From NCBI GenBank assembly GCA_025331565.1, contig JAFREQ010000003.1, positions 10,967,001 to 11,031,000 on the forward strand: a stretch of 64,000 bases of DNA, in the 5' to 3' direction. The translations under genes were made by a program, and so were the position numbers. Source of the stretch: Holacanthus passer (taxonomy: Eukaryota > Chordata > Actinopteri > Pomacanthidae). Shown piece by piece: positions 10,613 through 22,512 of this stretch. Within the stretch, counting starts at the first letter, position 1. Every line of letters begins with the position of its first letter. The notes under the pieces were generated by a model, which was not told where the DNA came from, ran no database searches, and worked only from the letters and a program-made list of their open reading frames with translations.

Positions 10613-10943
10613 TGCGCTGTGCAGTAAATGTGCACAGATAGACAGATATGTTTGCTTGCATGTGTTTATATGAGGATATGATTCTGTGCGCATGCATTGT
10701 GTTTGTGTGTGCATTTGCAAGTTATTTGGGGGGCTGGGAGAGATAGATGGGAGATGGATGGAGAGAGGCAGCATTTCTTATCCCATTCAATTCAATTAGA
10801 CAGGATATATTGACGTGTGCAGAGGACCACCTGCTTGCGGATGCAAAGCACACAGCAAGGGGCTTCTCTTGACAGCTACACCCAAATGCAGCCCTCCCCT
10901 AAGATCAGCACATATTATTTACATTATTTTCCACCAAGCAGAC

Positions 10944-10973
10944 CTTCTCTTCTCTTCTCTTCTCTTCTCTTCT
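10944..10973. repeat. (CTTCT)n pentanucleotide array, 6 copies
   Basis: Six near-perfect CTTCT/TCTTC units, a polypyrimidine tract of 30 bp. Confidence 0.93.
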
Positions 10974-12050
10974 GATTGTTTAATGGTCTCCTCGGCTGAT
11001 TGGTGAGTCACAGCTTAACCCGGTGTCCCTGTACACCAGACAGCTACTGCAAATAACCACCATATTAAATGATGACTCCCACCTTTTACACTGTGAATTT
11101 CAGCTTTTTCTTTCTGGACGGAGGTTTATAGTCCCAAGGTGTAGCAGATCTGTATAAAAATAGATTTGCTCCAGCAGCCATCACTCAGATGAACAAGCGA
11201 CATTGCACAGATGCCATAGAAACAATGGTTGTTTCTTTTTTTTTTTTCAACCTGCATTTTACTTTATTTATTCTATTGCTGATTCATTTTAGTGCTTTTT
11301 TTAATTGTTATTTTTCTTTTTTGAAGTCCTGAGGACTGGAGTGTTGAGCACAATGGATGCATTGTCTACTGTCTACTGCAAATCTGGAGTGAATTCACAC
11401 GATAGTGTAGCTACCAATAACATATATTTCCCCCTCTCTGGCTTTTTGCTTTGTCTGTCCTGTGTCTGCTGTTTGTCAATTGTCTTTCATTTCAAACATT
11501 TGTCTGCATGCGTATTCCAGTGTATATGCATTCATCACAGGCTCTTTTAAAACAAGCCAGGTTCTATATTAGCGGCTATTGTTCCAGATGTAAAGCGATG
11601 AGACTCATTGGGGTAGAAGACAAAGAGTTTTGTTGCCATGCCTGTGCTAATGATCACAGGCATTTCTTTAACAACCTTTCCACTTATCTCTCCCCAGGCC
11701 ATTTGTTTCTTTTCCATGATACACATTCGTCTCATTTGTTCCCATTCAATGCATCCTCCACTGTCCATTTCTGTGGTGTGTTTCTGTACAGTATGTGTGT
11801 ATATAGGCGTACACCCCAAAATGTTTATTGTATACGTTTGCATCCCCAGAGATTTAAGCTACTCAGCTCCCGTCATGGTTTCACCACTGAGGCGGGATTT
11901 ACCCAAGTATGTGTTCAAAACGACGCCTCCAGCACAGCATATTACAACGCCTTAATCCTCAGTGGGTTATACAGAGGTGGAGAGGAAGAAGAGAAAGATT
12001 GAGGACAGAGAGGACAAGAATAAAGGTGCAGGAACAAAGGCAAGGTGCAA

Positions 12051-12086
12051 GAGGAAGAGGAGGAGGAGGAGGAGGAGGAGAGAGAG
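12051..12086. repeat. (GAG)n trinucleotide array
   Basis: GAGGAA then about ten AGG/GAG units, running into GAGAGAG. Polypurine. Confidence 0.93.
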
Positions 12087-12549
12087 CGTGCAAAGTTGGC
12101 AGATTAGGACAGAATCAGAGAGAATGACTCCAGAAGTTAAAACTGGATTACATGTTGTGAATAGATCTCGTCATCAGAGACTCCATTCATGCATGTTAGC
12201 TGCTTCACTACAGCACCGCCACTCCAGACAAGGAAACCTCAACATTTGAGAAGTTTTAATGCAGGAAGAGTTGCAAAACTGTGTGTGTGTTTGGCAGAAG
12301 AAAAAGAAAACATATTAAATATTTGACCTTCAGCATCATTAGAGCAAATTTCTAAAATGATGACCCCTGTAATCCAGTGCATTTTATAATATGTCATATT
12401 CAATCAAGCTGTAAAAAGAGGTGCACTCATCTGTTTTGCAGCAGTCTCCTTTGTATGTACATATGCATGCATAAAGCATTTTTTAATTGGTTTTCTGTTC
12501 ATTTTCATTTATATTCAGTATTTAAAGAATACAGTCAAGAGTCTAGTCC

Positions 12550-12592
12550 ATTGTGATTTGGCTTTATATAAATAAATTTGAATTGAATTTTC
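12550..12592 (+). mobile_element. 3' tail of a truncated LINE/SINE-type retrotransposon
   Basis: The phrase 'gtgatttggctttatataa' followed by 'ataaatttgaattgaattt' is the end of a very common teleost retrotransposon tail, whose usual form is gtgatttggcgctatataaataaa. Only the last 40 or so bases are recognisable, as expected of severe 5' truncation. The family assignment (L2-like or a SINE that shares its tail) is from memory. Confidence 0.6.
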
Positions 12593-13796
12593 ACATATTG
12601 TGTAGTGTGTGCTGAAAACCAGTCTTTGTAGACAAGTGACATGACATTGTTTTGGATTTTTTAGGGCCTGATTTAACTCTTTGCTTCTGTTTTTACTGTT
12701 TACTCTGCTACTGATTCTGCAGTAATATATATGGAAATTGAGCAATTATTAAATGAAAACTGACAATCTCTTTGGGGGGTTTTAGTAGAATAGTATCTCT
12801 CTTAAAACGTACTGCAAAAATACCGCATTTATTTAGTATAATGATCTTAAGAGTTGGGATGCAAAAACAGATAGAGGTTTGGATATTCTGCGAGAGGCTC
12901 TGAGCGAAATGCAGAATGAGCAAACAGAATATTTATAGGGAAAGAGCAGATTTGGAGGAGAGGTCAGATCAGGTCTATGGGTATAAGGAGAGGCAGGGCT
13001 TCTGTAAAGTTCAGTGTCTGCCCCCTCACCAACCCTCAGGCCAGATCCCACTCTGTGTTTGCTCTCAGTCCTGCATTTAGTCCTGCATTACTCAACACAC
13101 TCTGCAGGCAGAAGGTTGATTTTGGTCAATTCTGCAAGAAATGGTTTTACTTCAATAAATGTTTTTGAATGCTCATGCTGAGTTTTATCATTTTTAATTA
13201 TTACTGCATCTGTGTCTGGCTTTGGATGTAGATTATGTGCTGAAGAGGAGCGTCATTCCTGGAGAGACTGGGCTAGACCTGCAGCCCCATCCCCCAACCG
13301 TCTCTCCTCCTCATCCTATCCTCTTTTCTGCCTGTTGAGTTCTTGAGAAAGATATCTCTCCTGACCACACATCATGCTTTAATCTCATTCATGCTCCCGC
13401 TTCCGAGTTGGCAGCCACTGGTCTGGAGTATTTGCAGCACTTTTGCAATTCCCCATGGGCTTGAACTTTTTCGAGCTTCTGTGTTTGTGCGCCACCTTTA
13501 GTCCCATGTTCACAATAAGGGAAACTAATTTAAAGGGCTTCTAAGTGTAATCTTTTAAGCTACACCTCTACTCCATAATTCCTCTCCTGTGATTGCCTGT
13601 GAGGGGCTATTTAAGACGCTTGTTTCTGGGACTTAGACATTTCATAATCACTCTATGATCTCGTTGCATGGGCTTAGGCTTCTTTCATTCAGTCGGGCTC
13701 TGGCAGGGTGTAGCAGCAGGTTTTGTATTAATGTTTAGCGTCAGTCACAAGAGGGGTCTTACATATATGGGAATGGAAATTTTCATTTGTGCAAGT

Positions 13797-14130
13797 AGCG
13801 CTGGGTGATATGGCTGACAGAAACAATATCACAATATTAATAAGAGTATTTTTCCAGTATCCATAATGCATAATGGAAAATGTTGGCAGAATTGCATTTG
13901 AAGTAGTTATAATAGATGTTTAATTCAGTGGCCTATGTTACAGTCTTATGTATTAAGACAAGTGAACATACTTAGAAAGACTCTTTTGGACTGTAGAGTT
14001 TGAAAACCAACGTGATAGGATCATATTCACACGATATGACTCCATCATTTTATATATGTTGAAACTGAATTATTTATGTGCAGAGACTCTTTAATGTGCA
14101 TTTTCTAAATCATGTTGTCGCGGTTCGTTA
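13797..14130 (+). mobile_element. Partial hAT-like DNA transposon
   Basis: TAGCGCTGGGTGATATGG at 13797-13814 matches the left terminus of a teleost hAT-type family whose ends read TAGGGCTGGGYGATA. It is followed by the family's ATATC/CAATATT-rich interior ('aatatcacaatatt'). The interior decays to about 14130 and I see no right terminus or 8-bp duplication, so this is a truncated copy. Compare the complete relative at 49885-50466. Confidence 0.5.
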
Positions 14131-14688
14131 AAACAGTAGCTGCATATTTTGGAAAATATCCTCATTTGCTTCCTTGCTGGGAGTTAGATGAGAAGATCAA
14201 TACCACTCTCATACAAAACTACAGCCAGCCTCCAGTTAGCTTCGCTTAGGAAAAGTTTGTTATGGAGACATTTCATCTGTTCATCGGGTTGTGGGATTTT
14301 TGTTGTTGATGACTGTAAATGGAAATCTATAAAAATAAATCTATGCATAATCGTTGAGGGAATGTTTATTGCATTCAGTAGGGATGGGAGGTTAGTTCAC
14401 TGCAAAATGAGTCACATCACATCCTGTAGTAAATGTGGGGGCTGGAGCTGAGCAAAGGGTGAAAATAAAAAGGGGGTTTATTTTGGGGAAAAAAAAAGAG
14501 AGGGAATCTAATCCAAAGCTATGCTCCCCCTTCTCACTCATTGCTGCTTCCCGATTACTGGGCTTTGAAGGCGCCCTCTGCAGAGGCAGAGTTTTAAAAT
14601 GGGGGCCACTGGATGGGATGGAGAGGAGGGAGGGGGTTGGTGTAGAGAGCGGATGGGATATAACTCAGAGAAGATTAGTATTGCTGCG

Positions 14689-14720
14689 GTGTGTATGTGT
14701 GCGTGTGTGTGTGTGTGTGT
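14689..14720. repeat. Interrupted (GT)n array
   Basis: GT units with TATG and GCG interruptions, 32 bp, pure over the last 18. Confidence 0.9.
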
Positions 14721-15105
14721 AGGAAGGGGCTGTCAGACTGAGAGTGACAGAATGAATAGTTTGAGTCTTTATCAGCGTATGTTTGTGTACTGTATGTTCC
14801 CATGTGCAGGTATTTATTCAAAGTGATAAACGTTTGAAAGGTATGACAGCGCAGTCTCAGCTGCTCTCACCCATCCCCTCATTTCTTTTCACTGTTCCTT
14901 CCCTCCATCTCTCCCCCCTGCCTCCCTCCCTCCTTCCTCCCTCCCGCTCCATTCCCCTGTGACGTGGTATAGTTATAATCCACTCAGACATGTTCTGATG
15001 TTTGGGTTTTTTTTTTTTTGCTTGCTGTTGAGTGTTGGCACTCACCCACACACTCTTTCACTCCCTCTCTCTAAATCCCTCACTCTGTCTATTTCTACTT
15101 TCCCC

Positions 15106-15133
15106 AGAGAGAGAAAGAGAGAGAGAGAAAGAG
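15106..15133. repeat. (GA)n array
   Basis: GA units with AAA interruptions, 28 bp of pure purine. Confidence 0.9.
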
Positions 15134-15383
15134 CTACTGTATGGTCTGCCGTTTCTGTGGCAGCCATTATGTGAATCTGCTGTTTGTTTATTTGTTTGTC
15201 TTTGTTTGTTCATCTGTGTGTCTAGTAAAGATGGCATGATGATGTGTGTCTGTGTGTTTTTTGCTGGTATATTCTCATCCATCTGAGCGCATGTATTTTG
15301 TCAGATGGAGAGTAAATATTGTATCTCTGTGTAGTATGTTTTTGTATGACTGGTTTATCTTTGCATGTAAGAGTCTGTATGCC

Positions 15384-15416
15384 TGTGTGCGTGTGCGTGT
15401 GTGTGTGTGCTGTGTG
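15384..15416. repeat. Interrupted (TG)n array
   Basis: TG units with GCG interruptions, about 33 bp. Confidence 0.85.
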
Positions 15417-16034
15417 GTCCGCAGTGGGTGCTCCTTGTTCACTGCAGGCCAGGTGTCTCTCCTCTCTGCTTCTCTGCTTCCCAGAGCTCTGCAGGCTGTT
15501 TGATCTCAGGACGAGCTGCGAGTGCATTTCTTCTGATGGTGCATGCATGGTGTTTTTTGGCTTGCCAATTAAATCCAAAAGTAGAATATAAGGAGGCCAG
15601 TGCTGAAGGAACACGCTTAACACACATAATTGATAAAGCAATAGATACCACATAAATAGCCTTGTATTGTATGTAGGGCTGGGTAGCAATTCTGTAGCCG
15701 TGTTTGTTATTTTGTTGACTTATTCTTTGATCTGGCCCCCGACGGCTCAGACCATTAAGATGCCATCCATGAGTCCAGCCAGGGCCCTTTGTTGAGTCTC
15801 TCAATCCCTTATTTCCAGTCGTCTCTCTGTGCTCTATAATAAAGATTTGAAATGCCCACCAAGATACTTTTTCACAATATAATTTTCTTATCGATAAAGG
15901 TCTTGTATGGTGGCTTGTGTTTAGACTGAGAACTTTTGAGAACTTTGGTCCCTTTTGTTGAATAAAAAGAGAATTTTGTAGAAATATGTTTTTGTATTTT
16001 TTAAGGTAAGGTGTTGTGAAAATGATGCTAAAAA

Positions 16035-16072
16035 ATGCTATATAGCATCTACAATTTAATGAGAAATTGTAG
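16035..16072. repeat. 14-bp perfect palindrome abutting a 9-bp stem-loop
   Basis: ATGCTATATAGCAT at 16035-16048 is a perfect palindrome. It is immediately followed by CTACAATTT (16049-16057), a 6-nt loop and AAATTGTAG (16064-16072), a perfect 9-bp stem. The two structures share a junction without a spare base. Confidence 0.85.
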
Positions 16073-16391
16073 CGTGTCTTAAGCTAAATGCAGATTATAT
16101 GTGGATAGGTTTGACAGTTTTTGATGCTTGCCTACGTCTCTTTCAAAACATAACTACAGAAGCTACATTTACCTAAATCTGTGAGTCTATGGTCCATATA
16201 AATTACTGACATAAGCTCTGCCACTGTGAGCTACAGTATTTGTATTTGTATCACAGATGGAAGCATGAATTCTCTGTTTTCATGTTTCAAGCCTCTGCAG
16301 ACATTTTTCTTGGCGTGGTGTCTCTTCTTTTGATGTAGAGTTAGAGTCAGCCTCGAGTCATGCAATAGATTACGCATAACGGCGCGGGCAC

Positions 16392-16399
16392 TGACGTCA
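16392..16399. promoter_or_regulatory. Consensus CRE (TGACGTCA)
   Basis: A perfect 8-bp palindromic CREB/ATF site in a locally CpG-containing context (GGCGCGGGCAC just upstream). There is no TATA box within 60 bp downstream, so an enhancer-type or fortuitous site is more likely than a promoter. Confidence 0.4.
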
Positions 16400-17400
16400 T
16401 GTATCCGTCCCATTGCAAATGTTTTCCTTTCGCCGCAGTGCGATCTATGACTACCAATGAATGGATTAGCAGATTCAGGTCACACTCTCCGTTCCTGCCA
16501 TGTTCTGTTCCATTCTTGTTGGTTATCCATTCATTGTTGCTGAATAAAATCTCAACACCAATGTCTGCCTTACTAAGTGAGCCCTACCTCCCAGGCATGA
16601 GAATACCCACAATGCAACACTCTGCGTTGCTAATCCTATTGGCTGCTGACGAATCACCAACACTCTGCAGTATGCGTCACTGCCAAGCAGAGTGCCAGAA
16701 CAAGGCGAGGCTAAATGCTTAACTACACCTTAAGCTTGTCAGATATGAATGAGCTGGAGGACACAGAATGGAGCTGGGCCTAGATTAGTGGATTTTTGTT
16801 AGCTTGCAAAAGTGTGTGTGGTTCCCAGCAAGTGTGTGTGTGTCACTGCGGCGTGTTCATATTTGGGACCGTGTGTGTGTTGTTGTTTGAGGGGAGAACC
16901 TCCCCTCTCCTCCAGTGAAGTTGAATTAGCAGAGCTTATGGAACGATTTCATGTTAATGCTGCCAAATACAGTTCCTTTAACTGCCGTGATTCCCTGTAC
17001 AGCATGGTCTCACTGCTTTAGAGTACTCTGATTACTCTTCTATTGCATACATTAACTTTTACTGCCCTCTGAATTAAGGGAGGAGCGGAGAGAGGTTTGG
17101 AAGAGCGGGACCGAGCCAAAGGAAAGGGAAGTTAAAGAGAGACGAAATAAGAGATGGATGTATTACAAGAAGGCAAATAGAGAGGCTTCTGCTTCCAAAC
17201 TCTTAATAATCTGAAAGCTAATTGACAGTGACCTCTTTTTAACATGGTGATAAACACAACAGTACCCATGATCTGCCTTTCTTTCAAAACTACAAGCAGG
17301 CAGGCATCATGATTACCATTTAAGAACAAAAAACCGAAACAACGCTACACATGGGAAAAAAAAAAAGCATAATTTACCTCCATTGACTTGGTTACATGGG

Positions 17401-17720
17401 TAAGGTGGGGTGGTTTGAGAAGAACAAGAAAACGAGGGGCAGAGGGGAAGGAGGGGGTTCAGGGCCCAGGATTTAATTTCCGCTTTGCACTGTGAGATAA
17501 GTCAAGCTTAATGAGCTGACAGAGAGAGATGGAGGGAGCAGGGGAGCTATGAGAGCAGGGGCACGGAGAACAGGGGAGTGAAGAGGAGGAGAGAGGAAGG
17601 GCAGGAAAAGGGAGGGGAAAGGAGGGTAAGCGATTGTGGAAAGAGGGGGTATCCTGCAGATCCTGTCAGGCTTGAAGGCAGGAGAGCAACAGAGGCAGAG
17701 GTGATGAAGGAGAGAGGGGT
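17401..17720. repeat. Polypurine-rich tract
   Basis: Over about 320 bp the plus strand is dominated by A and G (GAGG, GGGAG, AGGAGG), with the purest part at 17515-17640. Such tracts can form triplex (H-DNA) or G-rich structures. The overlapping plus frame at 17578-17952 reads as Arg/Glu/Gly-rich sequence and then a Val-Cys repeat, and is not a gene. Confidence 0.75.
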
Positions 17721-17751
17721 AAAAGTCTTCTGTCAGCCCACTGCTAGTGTG

Positions 17752-17754
<3 letters not shown>

Positions 17755-17799
<45 letters not shown>
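17755..17799. repeat. (GT)22 microsatellite
   Basis: An uninterrupted 45-bp GT array, directly after the polypurine tract. Confidence 0.97.
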
Positions 17800-17801
<2 letters not shown>

Positions 17802-19545
17802 ATCTGGCATTTTCATTACGTCAAAAATCCAAAGTGTCGATAGCCCGTATTCACACAATCCTCAGGAAGGTGTTGAACGATTTAAACGTTTGCTTTTCTC
17901 CTGTGTTCGTGTTCGTGTGTGTTTGTCTGTGTCTATAGAGACTCTCAGATGAATCCTAGTGATTCCTACTATGCTGACAGCAGCTTCAGAACTTTTGCTG
18001 ACAGCAGCTTATTTACCGAGTGGCTTCCGTTTAAATTTTTTTTTCCCCCTGTGTGCCTGTTTGCTTCTGTTCTTAAGGGATTCTATAGTTTTTATTGTGT
18101 CTATGTAGTTTCTTTTTTCATCACGCAGTCGTTTCCTGCTTGTGATTTCATCAAGATAATGCATATGTTACATTGGAGACATACATAATAGATAGATGTG
18201 ACAAACTGGCTTGGGATGCTGTGTTTCCTTTTGTGTATGTGTCTGTTTCTTCTCTGCTGGCTGATCCAAGCAATTTTCCTCCTCACCTGCATTAAAAAAG
18301 ACATATATGGGGATCAAAAAATTGCAGCAGACAGGAAATTAACAGGTGAAGACTTGAGACTAGAGGCGGCTGCAGGGAATGAGGGGAAAGTATTAGGTTG
18401 AAAGCGGGTGAAAGGTCACTCGTGGAGACTTAAAGGAGCTGTCCCGGTGCTGTTTGCATAATCTGACACCAGGAGCTCTCCCTGGTGCTGAAGGAAGCAC
18501 CAGCTCCCTTTGCCTCCGCTCGCAGTCCTTCCCCTTCTTTAAGACAACTCCTGAGCCATATTGACGTCGCTTCACATTATTGCGAGGTGCCAATAAATCC
18601 TCCCTTTATTAGACCTCGCGTATTGATCCATTTTTTCCCCCCTCTCCTCACATCTCTAACTCTCTCTGCCCATTGCTGCTTAATCCCTGCTATTTTCGCC
18701 CCTCCCGCTTTCTCCTTCTTTTTCATTCCCAGGGAAATGTCAAGCTATATCTCTGTTGCGAGTCTGTGAGCTCTGTAAAGGGAGAGTGGGAGATGGTCCA
18801 AGGGAGGGGGGGTTGGTCCGTGGGAGGAGGGGGACGAGTGCCATGACCCCCTTCTCTGGGGCTTAAAGTGAGATATTTGCCTAAATGCCAGCAAAACTTT
18901 GATGGTGACATCGATAGGATTGAGGCAAAGGGAATGATATTTACATTCTCACTGTTGCAGTCCGACAGAGATGGAGCTAATTATTGTGGGGCCAACCGTG
19001 TTGTGCATTAATGCTTTGTGTCTCTTTGAACGCATACATTGTGAATAAATGCTTTTCTTTGTGTTGCTCGATGCTGATATGATGTCGCACGCCCGCAGGC
19101 ACGTATCTGAAAATGCTAAACAGGTGGGAGATAAGCTTGAATGATTTGCTGTGCGGCTGTGTGCATACGTGTGTGCGCACCTGTGATAATTTTCCCCCGA
19201 GATGTGGCTCCCGATGTGTGATGATTTGTGGATTTGTGTACGTGTGTGTATGCGAGAAGGTGTGGGTGCGATGTTAATCAGGCTGTCACGCTAAGACAGA
19301 GTCCTGTGGGGAAAAGCCTGTTGTGTCTGGAGTTCTCCACAGGACACCCCTCCACAAACATACAGAGCACACACACACACATATAGATACACACAGTCGT
19401 TTGCTCTTTGTCTTTGTTTTCCCTTTTTCTCCTCGAGCCTGTGTGCTGAGCTGACGAATGAGCTGGAGGCCTTATGATACAAAGGAACTATGGTCTTGAA
19501 AGTTAACACAAAGTGTCTTTCTGTATCAGTGAGACTGCCGATTTG
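17800..19545. other. Non-coding DNA; small direct repeat and a possible conserved patch
   Basis: TGCTGACAGCAGCTT occurs twice, near 17972 and 17998, about 26 bp apart: a local tandem duplication. 18540-18640 contains a TGACGTCG near-CRE and a CCAATAAA/CTTTATTAG-rich phrase and might be conserved. A short interrupted CA array lies at 19367-19396. No exon is seen. Confidence 0.65.
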
Positions 19546-19935
19546 TCAGTCCATCTCTTTGGTCCAAGCTGAAGTAACTATTAAAAGGATTGCTATGATG
19601 TTTTTGTACAGACAGTGGTGAGCCCTAGAAAATGAATTCCACAGAATTGGGTGATCCACTGACCTTTCTTCTAGAGCCATTCTGAGGTTTGACATTTGTG
19701 GTTATGAGTGAAATATTGGATGGGTCGCCATTAAATTTGGTCCACAAATTCTAACGCCACCATCAGGTCAAAAGTTCAATTTGTTCAGTACTTTGTTCTT
19801 ATACTCTAAACCATTCCCATCAGCCTCAGCCGTACATCGTGTTTAGTGTTAAATAACAAATGCTAGCTTGCTAACACTTAGCATTATTACCATGGTGAAC
19901 ATCTTACCAGCTAAACATCAACATGTTGACTCCTG
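19546..19935 (+). repeat. Percomorph-type interspersed repeat, one copy
   Basis: I recognise a repeat abundant in percomorph fish. Landmarks in order: a 'ttggtccaagctgaa' head, 'gtacagaca', 'gtgatcc.ctgacctttc', 'tctagagcca', 'aggtttgacatttgtggtt', 'gccattaaatttggt', 'gccaccatcaggtcaaaa', 'cccatcagcctcagc', 'gctagcttgctaacac' and 'taaacatcaacatgtt'. The middle is an internal near-duplication, in that the 'ctctagcgcc' and 'aggt' modules occur twice. There is no coding capacity. The class (non-autonomous element of uncertain type) is not established here. Confidence 0.75.
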
Positions 19936-20412
19936 CTCTCGTTATAAAAGGAATGCACTTGTTTGAACCAATTTCACATTCTATTGTTGCCAAAAACACA
20001 CCGTCCATTGTAGTTTACAGTAAACAAGGTCGCTTGCAACGAGCACAGGTCAAAATTTAATGAAAGTGAGGAGAAAAATGGGGAGAAAACACTAATGAGT
20101 TGCTGATTATGCACTAGAGTCTTTCTAAACAGTAGTTACATTGCAAATTTTATGATTTATTTAATTAGAATTTTAGCATGTATTCATTCAAAATACTGAT
20201 AAATAAATTAGGTTTTTGAGCCTTATATAAGAAACGATTGCAGTGAATGACATATCAGTATAATATCATGAGAAAATAATAAGACAAAGAAAGCAAGTGA
20301 GAAAAAAGGTGTGTGTGGAGGAGAGGGGAGAGAGAGGTATACCACAGCATGCCATAGAGGAGTAACAGCTCCTCTCACCAACTATTCTCACACGTACCAC
20401 AGCTGTCTGCGA

Positions 20413-20415
<3 letters not shown>

Positions 20416-20471
<56 letters not shown>
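20416..20471. repeat. (CA)28 microsatellite
   Basis: A 56-bp uninterrupted CA array, among the longest in the window and a good candidate length-polymorphic marker. Confidence 0.98.
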
Positions 20472-20474
<3 letters not shown>

Positions 20475-20634
20475 CCCAGAAGGACTTTGTCACACATGTT
20501 GTTACACATGTTCTAACTGGTAAAGCCACTCAAACACTCAACGCTCCCTCTAACACTTACACATCTTAGATTTTCCTTCACGGTCACGCAAGCATGAACA
20601 CACGACCACTCGCAGCTCACACACATACAGACAT

Positions 20635-20635
<1 letters not shown>

Positions 20636-20670
<35 letters not shown>
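20636..20670. repeat. (CA)17 microsatellite
   Basis: A 35-bp uninterrupted CA array, 164 bp after the previous one and in the same orientation. Confidence 0.97.
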
Positions 20671-20674
<4 letters not shown>

Positions 20675-21118
20675 ACCTCAGGGCTGTAATTTGTCTTCTC
20701 TTAACCATTAGCGCAGGTGGACGAAGCAAACGGGAGAAACAGGAAATGGCAAATGACAGAGAGGAAGTCATAGAGAGATATAGTTTGTTGTCGCTGCAGG
20801 ATAGAAAAGTACGAGACAGAAAGAGATATCAATAGGATGTTAGGACGTCTGTGTGCAGCATATGCAGTATCCTCAGCATGTTTTCCGGGTTTCGCTCTGC
20901 GCGTTCCCTTGTGTAAACGTGAGTGGTAACAGACAGCATGCCCTAAGGCTGGAAAGGCCAGTGAACCTTTGGTATTTGCATTATTAGATGTCCGCTTGTA
21001 TCTTCTTTACAGCTGTCAGGGTTACGTTGTAGAGGGTAGACACTGGCATTTCTGACTGTCCAGTTAGCCTCGACCTCACATCTTTTTTTTTTGCCTCTGT
21101 TGCTGCAGCTCCACATCA

Positions 21119-21148
21119 ACACACACACACACACACACATATACACAG
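21119..21148. repeat. (AC)n/(AT) array
   Basis: CA run of 20 bp, then ATATACACA. Confidence 0.88.
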
Positions 21149-21504
21149 TAGGGTAGGATTTCAGCTCCAGTGAAGACTTCCTTTTCTGTTTGGCTGGAGA
21201 TAAGTTGCTTGCACACACTTGAAGCTCTGTTTGATTTGTATCTCCGATGTGAATGTTCCGTGAAGATATGTAGCATTCTGTTGGGAAAAGAAATATATCA
21301 ATTACTAAAGTGAGCACATTTCTATTTGCTTTGAAAGAATCAAAGTCACAACTACAAAAGCGACAACGGCACTGACATTGTCGTCGACTACCGGGGCGGG
21401 TTCTCACTCTGGAGAGCAGTGCATGGTGGGAGAAGGTCACCCTGTTCTAAGAATCGGCTGCTTCATTTCCCAGAGTGCTGCTTGAGTGACTGCTTCAGTC
21501 GGCT

Positions 21505-21529
21505 ATGTGTGTGTGTGGATGTGTGTGTT
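21505..21529. repeat. Interrupted (TG)n array
   Basis: Two TG runs split by GGA, 25 bp in all. Confidence 0.8.
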
Positions 21530-22117
21530 AGAAGTAGAGTGAGTGATGTCAGGGCCCCGAGCGGACAGCCTTTTTTCAGCTGCTGTTAATCACACTCCAT
21601 CTATGACTGAAGAAGAGTGTTCAGGCCTTTACTGTACTCTCTACCTCCATCCAACACTTCAGACCAGGCAGCTCTTTGTCTCTTTCTCTACCGGGCCTCC
21701 ATTCCTCAGCTGCTTGTTTTCCTCCCCCATCATCACATGGATCAATGATGGATCTGTCCTCGCTCACTCATTCACTCACTAGCCCCTCCCTTCTTCTCCC
21801 TGCTTCTTACCTCACAGCTCTTCACTGGAACCTCCATCCTGTCATCTCTGAGGCAATTTTCACCAATCCTAGAAAAATACAGCATTATGATCTATGCACA
21901 TTTTCACATTTCACACATAGATCACAGATCCGTTTCACTGCAACTTGCTATTATGTGCTGAAAAATGAGTATGGAACCCTTTTTTGCCCTTTAATGGCTT
22001 GAAATTAACGGAACTAAACACATGGCTTTAAAGTTGTTTTGTATACCTGCTATTTATATATATCAATACCTACTTTAAAGTCACATGTTTGACCTCAACT
22101 TCAATCAACTTGATTGA

Positions 22118-22512
22118 TTTTTGTAAATATCTGCCTATTCTGAATGTGATGTCAGCGACATGTTTCAAACAAGTTGGGACAGGAGCAACAAAAGACTGTG
22201 AAAGTTGTGGACTGATCCAAAAACACCTGTTTGGATCATTCCACAGGTAAACAGGTTCATTGGTAACAGGTGATAGTATCATGATTGGGTATGAAAGGTT
22301 CATCCTGGAAAGACTCAGTCGTTCACAAGCAAGGATGGAGAGAGGTTCACCACTTTGTCAAACACATGATTTGATAAAGGAGATTACTACATGGGCTCAG
22401 GAACAATTTGTAAAACTGTTATCAGTAAACACAGTTTGTTTGGAAATGATTGCATTCTGTTTTTAATTCATGTTTTACACAGTGTCCCATTTTTTTGGAA
22501 TCAGGATTGTAG
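22118..22512 (+). mobile_element. Tc1/mariner-like transposon, internally deleted
   Basis: The sequence follows a Tc1-like family common in teleost genomes. Recognisable parts in order: 'caagttgggacaggagcaac' (22170-22189), 'acacctgtttgga.cattcc', 'acaggttcattggtaacagg', a 'tcatgattgggtat' phrase, 'gttcacaagcaaggATGGAG' around the transposase start, and the tail 'gtgtcccatttttttggaat' (22484-22503). The 3' tail and the phrase at 22155-22180 are degenerate inverted repeats of each other. Most of the transposase gene is missing (see the pseudogene). The outer 5' terminus is not recognisable, so the copy is also 5'-eroded. Direct contact with another repeat begins at 22513. Confidence 0.8.
22335..22466 (+). 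pseudogene. Tc1-like transposase remnant, large internal deletion
   Basis: A functional protein of this family (about 340 residues) would bind the terminal repeats through two N-terminal helix-turn-helix domains and cut and join DNA with a DDE catalytic domain in the nucleus. Here the start (MERGSPLC) is followed after about six residues by KEITTWAQEQFVKLLSVNTV, a segment that normally lies well over 60 residues further on, in the region between the DNA-binding and catalytic parts. The join is therefore an internal deletion that kept the frame. After that the reading frame runs into the element's 3' non-coding tail and stops. The whole catalytic domain is absent, so no activity is possible. 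The frame can be extended upstream to an ATG at 22260, but that part is the element's 5' leader and not protein. Confidence 0.75.

Larger units (their letters stand above)
10612..13796. other. Non-coding DNA with small repeats and a LINE tail
   Basis: It holds the CTTCT pentamer array, a GAG array and a LINE-type tail, given separately. A good acceptor-like pyrimidine tract ends at CCCCAG near 11698, but no donor or recognisable coding sequence follows, so it is not called an exon. The 183-codon frame at 11451-12002 overlaps two other long frames and matches nothing known. Confidence 0.7.
14131..17400. other. Non-coding DNA with TG/GA arrays, a hairpin pair and a CRE
   Basis: No gene is supported. 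14870-14955 is almost pure pyrimidine on the plus strand. A short phrase, TAGGGCTGGGTAGCAATTC at 15675-15693, resembles the left end of another teleost repeat but nothing follows to confirm it. 15990-16075 holds a juxtaposed AAG/GTAAGG and two hairpins, and 16392-16399 is a perfect CRE; both are given elsewhere. The rest shows nothing. Confidence 0.7.
19936..22117. other. Non-coding DNA with long CA arrays
   Basis: CA arrays are given separately. 20100-20300 is AT-rich. A strong pyrimidine-tract/CAG acceptor-like site ends near 21810 (CTTACCTCACAG), but no exon follows that I can recognise. The 165-codon minus-strand frame at 20943-21440 has no known domain. Confidence 0.7.

Noticed and set aside
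15675..15695. Left end of another GGGCTGGGTA-type repeat
   Set aside because: Only about 20 bases match and the interior does not follow.
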